Assembly: GCA_937975715.1 (NCBI GenBank)
Contig: CALJUA010000148.1
Coordinates: 1 to 17,260 of the forward strand
Origin: an uncultured Candidatus Planktophila sp.
GTDB lineage: Bacteria > Actinomycetota > Actinomycetes > Nanopelagicales > Nanopelagicaceae
Direction of reading: 5' to 3'
Length of the DNA stretch: 17,260 bases
Shown here: positions 15,097-17,260 of the stretch, in pieces
Numbering within the stretch: the stretch's first letter is position 1
How the letters are laid out: every line of letters begins with the position of its first letter
Program-made: the position numbers and the translations under genes
The notes under the pieces: model-generated
Database searches by the model: none
Seen by the model: only the letters and a program-made list of their open reading frames with translations
Told to the model about the DNA's origin: nothing

Positions 15097-15120
15097 TTGT
15101 GTTTAAGCACAAATCTTTTT
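15097..15120 (+). terminator. Small hairpin followed by a T-run
   Basis: TTGTG (15097-15101) pairs with CACAA (15108-15112), followed by ATCTTTTT. The stem is short and AT-rich, so alone it would be a weak intrinsic terminator. Together with the preceding hairpin it may stop rightward transcription before guaB1. Confidence 0.45.
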
Positions 15121-15147
15121 GCCCACTTTTTGCCCACTTTTTGCCCA
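15115..15147 (+). repeat. Three perfect tandem copies of an 11-bp unit
   Basis: CTTTTTGCCCA occurs three times head to tail with no mismatch (15115-15125, 15126-15136, 15137-15147). The region is non-coding and lies between the two tRNA 3' halves. Short iterated sites of this size are typical of protein-binding arrays, for example integrase arm sites near attP; that role is inference. Confidence 0.85.
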
Positions 15148-15161
15148 GGAATTAGCCCTAG

Positions 15162-15219
15162 TTGATGAGATTTCAAACTGTGAATTGCAATGTAAACTAC
15201 CTCATCAAGCGTAGATGAG
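15162..15219 (+). other. Mutually exclusive stem pairings in the intergenic spacer
   Basis: CTCATC at 15201-15206 can pair either with the upstream TTGATGAG (15162-15169, 8 bp using CTCATCAA) or with the downstream GATGAG (15214-15219, 6 bp, 7-nt loop). The two structures exclude each other. This could be a conformational switch in an RNA or paired protein-binding sites on DNA; no known riboswitch class is recognised. Confidence 0.4.
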
Positions 15220-15239
15220 AGTTAGGTACTCCTCACAGT

Positions 15240-15303
15240 CCTCACGGCTAACGAGGTAAGGGGTTAAACCCTTCAGGAGTTCAAATCTCCTCGTCTCCGC
15301 CAG
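15240..15303 (+). repeat. tRNA-Ser(GCT)-like 3' half, copy 2 (no 5' half seen)
   Basis: A second 64-bp copy of the tRNA-Ser 3' half, 249 bp after copy 1 and differing at two positions only (C to G at repeat positions 7 and 23). Here the variable arm AAGGG/CCCTT is fully paired, so this copy is closer to a real tRNA. Position 33 is G instead of U and no acceptor 5' strand or D-arm is found upstream. CCA is at 15300-15302. The guaB1 promoter follows directly. It is best explained as an att-type duplicate or pseudo-tRNA fragment. Confidence 0.75.
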
Positions 15304-15323
15304 GTTTCTCACCTTCAAGAGAA

Positions 15324-15329
15324 TAGGCT
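15324..15329 (+). promoter_or_regulatory. Candidate -10 element for leaderless guaB1-type gene
   Basis: TAGGCT fits TANNNT and ends 6 nt before the ATG at 15336, so the transcript would begin at the start codon. No Shine-Dalgarno is seen. No clear -35 is visible in the tRNA-like repeat end just upstream. Confidence 0.5.
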
Positions 15330-15335
15330 CCTGCC

Positions 15336-16772
15336 ATGCGCTTCATCACTGAACCTCAATACGACCTTACTTACGATGATGTCTTTATGGCACCGTCATC
15401 TTCTGAGATCTCAAGCCGTATGGAGGTCGACCTCGATACAACCGACGGAACCGGAACAACGATTCCTTTGGTCGTAGCCAACATGACAGCGATCGCTGGT
15501 CGTCGTATGGCGGAGACGGTTGCCCGTCGTGGTGGCATCGTGGTGATTCCACAAGATATTCCGCTTCCCATCGTTGCCGAGACAATCGCTGCAGTAAAGG
15601 CAAGTCACTCATTCTTTGAATCACCAATTACTTTGACACCTCAGCAAACTGTTGCTGATGCAGCAAGCCTGATTAATAAGCGCGCACATGGCGCAGTTGT
15701 TATCGTTGAAGGCAATAAGCCAGTAGGAATCGTGACTGAAGATGATCTGCACAGCGTGGATCGCTTTACACAGTTGGGTCAGGTCATGACGGCGGAGCTA
15801 ACAACAATGCCTGACACTCTTGATCCACGCCAAGCATTTGATTTCCTTAACGAGAAGGTCCGCGCAGTTGCACCTGTTGTCTCTGCCAATGGCGAACTCG
15901 TAGGAATCGTGACTCGTACAGGCGCACTTCGTGCAACTTTGTATAAGCCAGCACTCGATGCCAGGGGTCGCCTTCGTATCGCAGCAGCAGTAGGCATCAA
16001 CGGCGATATCGCTGAAAAAGCAAAGCAGCTCGTAGCTTTTGGAGCAGATGTTCTCGTTGTAGACACAGCTCATGGCCACCAGAAGAAGATGATTGAAGCG
16101 CTACAGATCATCAAGAAGCTCGACCTCGGTGTCCCCATCGTTGCTGGCAACGTTGTTACAGCAGAGGGCGTCCGCGACCTCATTGCAGCAGGAGCAGACA
16201 TCATCAAGGTCGGAGTTGGCCCAGGAGCTATGTGTACAACCCGCATGCAGACAGGCGTTGGACGCCCACAATTTTCCGCAGTCCTTGAATGTGCCGCCGA
16301 GGCAAAGAAGCATGGCAAGCACGTCTGGGCAGATGGTGGAGTCCGCCACCCACGCGATGTTGCGCTCGCTCTCGCCGCCGGCGCATCCCAGGTCATGATC
16401 GGTTCTTGGTTTGCTGGAACATACGAATCTCCTGGCGACCTCCTTCGCGACAGTGCAGGACGCCCATATAAAGAGTCTTTCGGAATGGCGTCAAAGCGCG
16501 CAGTTGCTGCACGTACCTCAAAGGAAGATGCATTCGACCGGGCACGTAAGGCGTTGTTTGAAGAAGGTATCTCTTCATCAAAGATGTACTTGGACCCAAT
16601 CCGCCCAGGCGTTGAAGATTTGATCGACGAGATCATCTCGGGACTTCGCTCATCATGCACCTATGCAGGCGCTCGCTCATTGGAAGAGTTCGCCGAGAAA
16701 GCACTTGTCGGAATCCAATCTGCATCAGGTTATGCAGAAGGACGACCACTCAACCAATCCTGGCGCGGCTAG
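15336..16772 (+). CDS. guaB1: GuaB1-family IMPDH-related protein (probable GMP reductase) with CBS pair
   Basis: The 478-residue protein has the IMPDH/GMP-reductase TIM barrel split by a CBS-domain pair (about residues 95-205). The catalytic loop is GVGPGAMCTTRMQTGVGRPQ with the active Cys, preceded by VVDTAHGH and followed by WADGGVRHPRD and GSWFAGTYESPG. The loop differs from canonical GuaB (GSICTTR), and the length and features match mycobacterial GuaB1 (about 479 residues). The M. smegmatis GuaB1 was shown to be a GMP reductase, converting GMP to IMP with NADPH in purine salvage. By that homology this is a nucleotide-balance enzyme rather than the essential IMP dehydrogenase, but true IMPDH activity cannot be excluded. 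It is unrelated to the nitrate genes. The stop overlaps that of the next gene (CTAG, 4 bp, tail to tail). Confidence 0.85.
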   Translation: MRFITEPQYDLTYDDVFMAPSSSEISSRMEVDLDTTDGTGTTIPLVVANMTAIAGRRMAETVARRGGIVVIPQDIPLPIVAETIAAVKASHSFFESPITLTPQQTVADAASLINKRAHGAVVIVEGNKPVGIVTEDDLHSVDRFTQLGQVMTAELTTMPDTLDPRQAFDFLNEKVRAVAPVVSANGELVGIVTRTGALRATLYKPALDARGRLRIAAAVGINGDIAEKAKQLVAFGADVLVVDTAHGHQKKMIEALQIIKKLDLGVPIVAGNVVTAEGVRDLIAAGADIIKVGVGPGAMCTTRMQTGVGRPQFSAVLECAAEAKKHGKHVWADGGVRHPRDVALALAAGASQVMIGSWFAGTYESPGDLLRDSAGRPYKESFGMASKRAVAARTSKEDAFDRARKALFEEGISSSKMYLDPIRPGVEDLIDEIISGLRSSCTYAGARSLEEFAEKALVGIQSASGYAEGRPLNQSWRG

Positions 16773-17260
16773 TTGCTGAGCAAGCGATAACCCACGCCTC
16801 GAACGGCGTGAAGTACCTTGATATCGCTGATTTCCTTGATTTTCATGCGAATTCTCGATGCATGGGTATCGAGCAGGTGATCGCTGGAGTATTCAACTGA
16901 TGTACCGATTGCTTCAGCGATTTGCTCGCGGGTAAAGACTCGCTTGGGGTTGCCGATGAGAAGATGCAAGAAGTCGTACTCGGTACGAGTGAGTTCAATT
17001 CTCTTCTTATCAACTGTTAATTCACGAGTATCGGTATTGAGCGAGAGTGCCCCTGCAGTGATGACTGCACCTTGCACCTTGTTCTGTGCAGCACGATGGC
17101 GCATCTGAGTAGTTGTACGTAGCGCCAGAATTCGTGCAGAAACTGGCTTTGTAATGTAATCATCGGCGCCAGCTGCCAGGCACATCGCCTCATCCATCTC
17201 TTCATCGTGGCTAGTCAACATGATGATGGGAACAGTGGAAACTTTACGAATCTCGCGGCA
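16769..17260 (-). CDS. OmpR/PhoB-family response regulator, C-terminal part (partial at window edge)
   Basis: The reading frame stays open to the window end, so the N-terminus is missing; 163 residues are visible. The first visible part is the end of a receiver domain: VPIIMLTSHDE with the switch Thr, then AAGADDYITKP with the conserved Lys. The phosphoacceptor Asp should lie just beyond 17260. The rest is a winged-helix DNA-binding domain: LTRTEYDFLHLL, REQIAEAI, SSDHLLDTHASRIRMKI and the C-terminal RGVGYRLLSN. The methionine at 17221 is internal, not a start. Its role and cognate kinase cannot be told from this fragment. It converges on the guaB1-type gene with a 4-bp stop overlap. Confidence 0.88.
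   Translation of the reverse strand, partial: CREIRKVSTVPIIMLTSHDEEMDEAMCLAAGADDYITKPVSARILALRTTTQMRHRAAQNKVQGAVITAGALSLNTDTRELTVDKKRIELTRTEYDFLHLLIGNPKRVFTREQIAEAIGTSVEYSSDHLLDTHASRIRMKIKEISDIKVLHAVRGVGYRLLSN

Larger units (their letters stand above)
14955..15335. other. 381-bp non-coding stretch with tRNA fragments, hairpins and repeats
   Basis: No convincing protein-coding gene is seen between the CDGSH start and the guaB1 start. In order the stretch holds tRNA-Ser 3'-half copy 1, a long hairpin, a second hairpin with a T-run, three 11-bp tandem repeats, two competing stem pairings, tRNA-Ser 3'-half copy 2 and the guaB1 promoter. This layout resembles an attachment-site or integration scar; no integrase gene is visible in the window. 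Confidence 0.6.

Noticed and set aside
15097..15112. TTGTG-6-CACAA as a CRP/FNR-type operator.
   Set aside because: It is followed by a T-run, is not placed before a promoter of a nitrate gene and departs from the TGTGA/TCACA or TTGAT/ATCAA patterns; a weak terminator is simpler.
15115..15147. Three short repeats as a CRISPR array.
   Set aside because: Units are 11 bp, directly abutting with no spacers, and no cas genes are near.
16070..16660. 196-codon minus-strand open frame opposite the guaB1-type gene.
   Set aside because: It is rich in Ser, Arg, Pro and Ala without any family motif, as expected from the antisense of a GC-rich third-position gene; guaB1 covers it fully on the other strand.
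17017..17221. The methionine at 17221 as the true start of the OmpR-family regulator.
   Set aside because: The frame stays open to the window end, and the upstream residues (REIRKVSTVPII) continue the receiver domain, so the gene is truncated by the window edge.

Overview
The window looks like part of an actinobacterial chromosome of intermediate GC. The main reasons are a DevR/DosR-type response regulator whose recognition helix matches the mycobacterial protein, a palindrome matching the core of the mycobacterial DosR box, a CBS-containing GuaB1-type IMPDH-like protein of the length found in mycobacteria, and several start codons lying about 7 nt after a TANNNT -10 element (leaderless transcripts). 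Genes are very tightly packed: most neighbours overlap by 1-42 bp or are a few bases apart, which suggests a compact genome, perhaps a low-GC freshwater or soil actinobacterial lineage. The exact taxon cannot be fixed from the sequence alone.

Left part (1-3552, + strand): a translationally coupled molybdenum-cofactor operon, mobA (3' end only)-moeA-moaC-mog-moaE-moaA, with moaD (3549-3785) on the opposite strand, tail to tail with moaA. These genes make molybdopterin and its bis-guanine-dinucleotide form, the cofactor that NarG needs.

Centre (3824-14764): a nitrate-respiration module. A DevR/DosR-like regulator gene (+) converges on a minus-strand operon, narG-narH-narJ-narI-kinase, in which the kinase is a short DevS-like HisKA_3 protein. 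Divergent from narG are two adjacent NarK-family nitrate/nitrite transporters. The narG-narK intergenic region holds the perfect palindrome AGGGACTTTAGTCCCT, which fits the DosR-box core. The likely circuit is: hypoxia or redox signal, then kinase and DevR, then the DosR box, then narGHJI-kinase and narK1-narK2, with Moco supplied from next door and the kinase inside the operon that it controls.

Right part (14751-17260): a small CDGSH iron-sulfur protein converges on narK2. Next comes a 381-bp non-coding stretch (14955-15335) holding two near-identical 64-bp copies of a tRNA-Ser(GCT)-like 3' half (anticodon arm to CCA) 249 bp apart, two hairpins, a triplicated 11-bp repeat and mutually exclusive stem pairings. 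It looks like an att-site or integration scar, which would make it a possible right border of an acquired nitrate-respiration island. Beyond it are a guaB1-type gene with a leaderless promoter and the C-terminal part of an OmpR/PhoB-family response regulator that runs off the window.

The most noteworthy points are the DosR-box/DevR match with a kinase that lacks most of its sensor region, and the duplicated tRNA 3' halves with their structured, repeat-bearing spacer.
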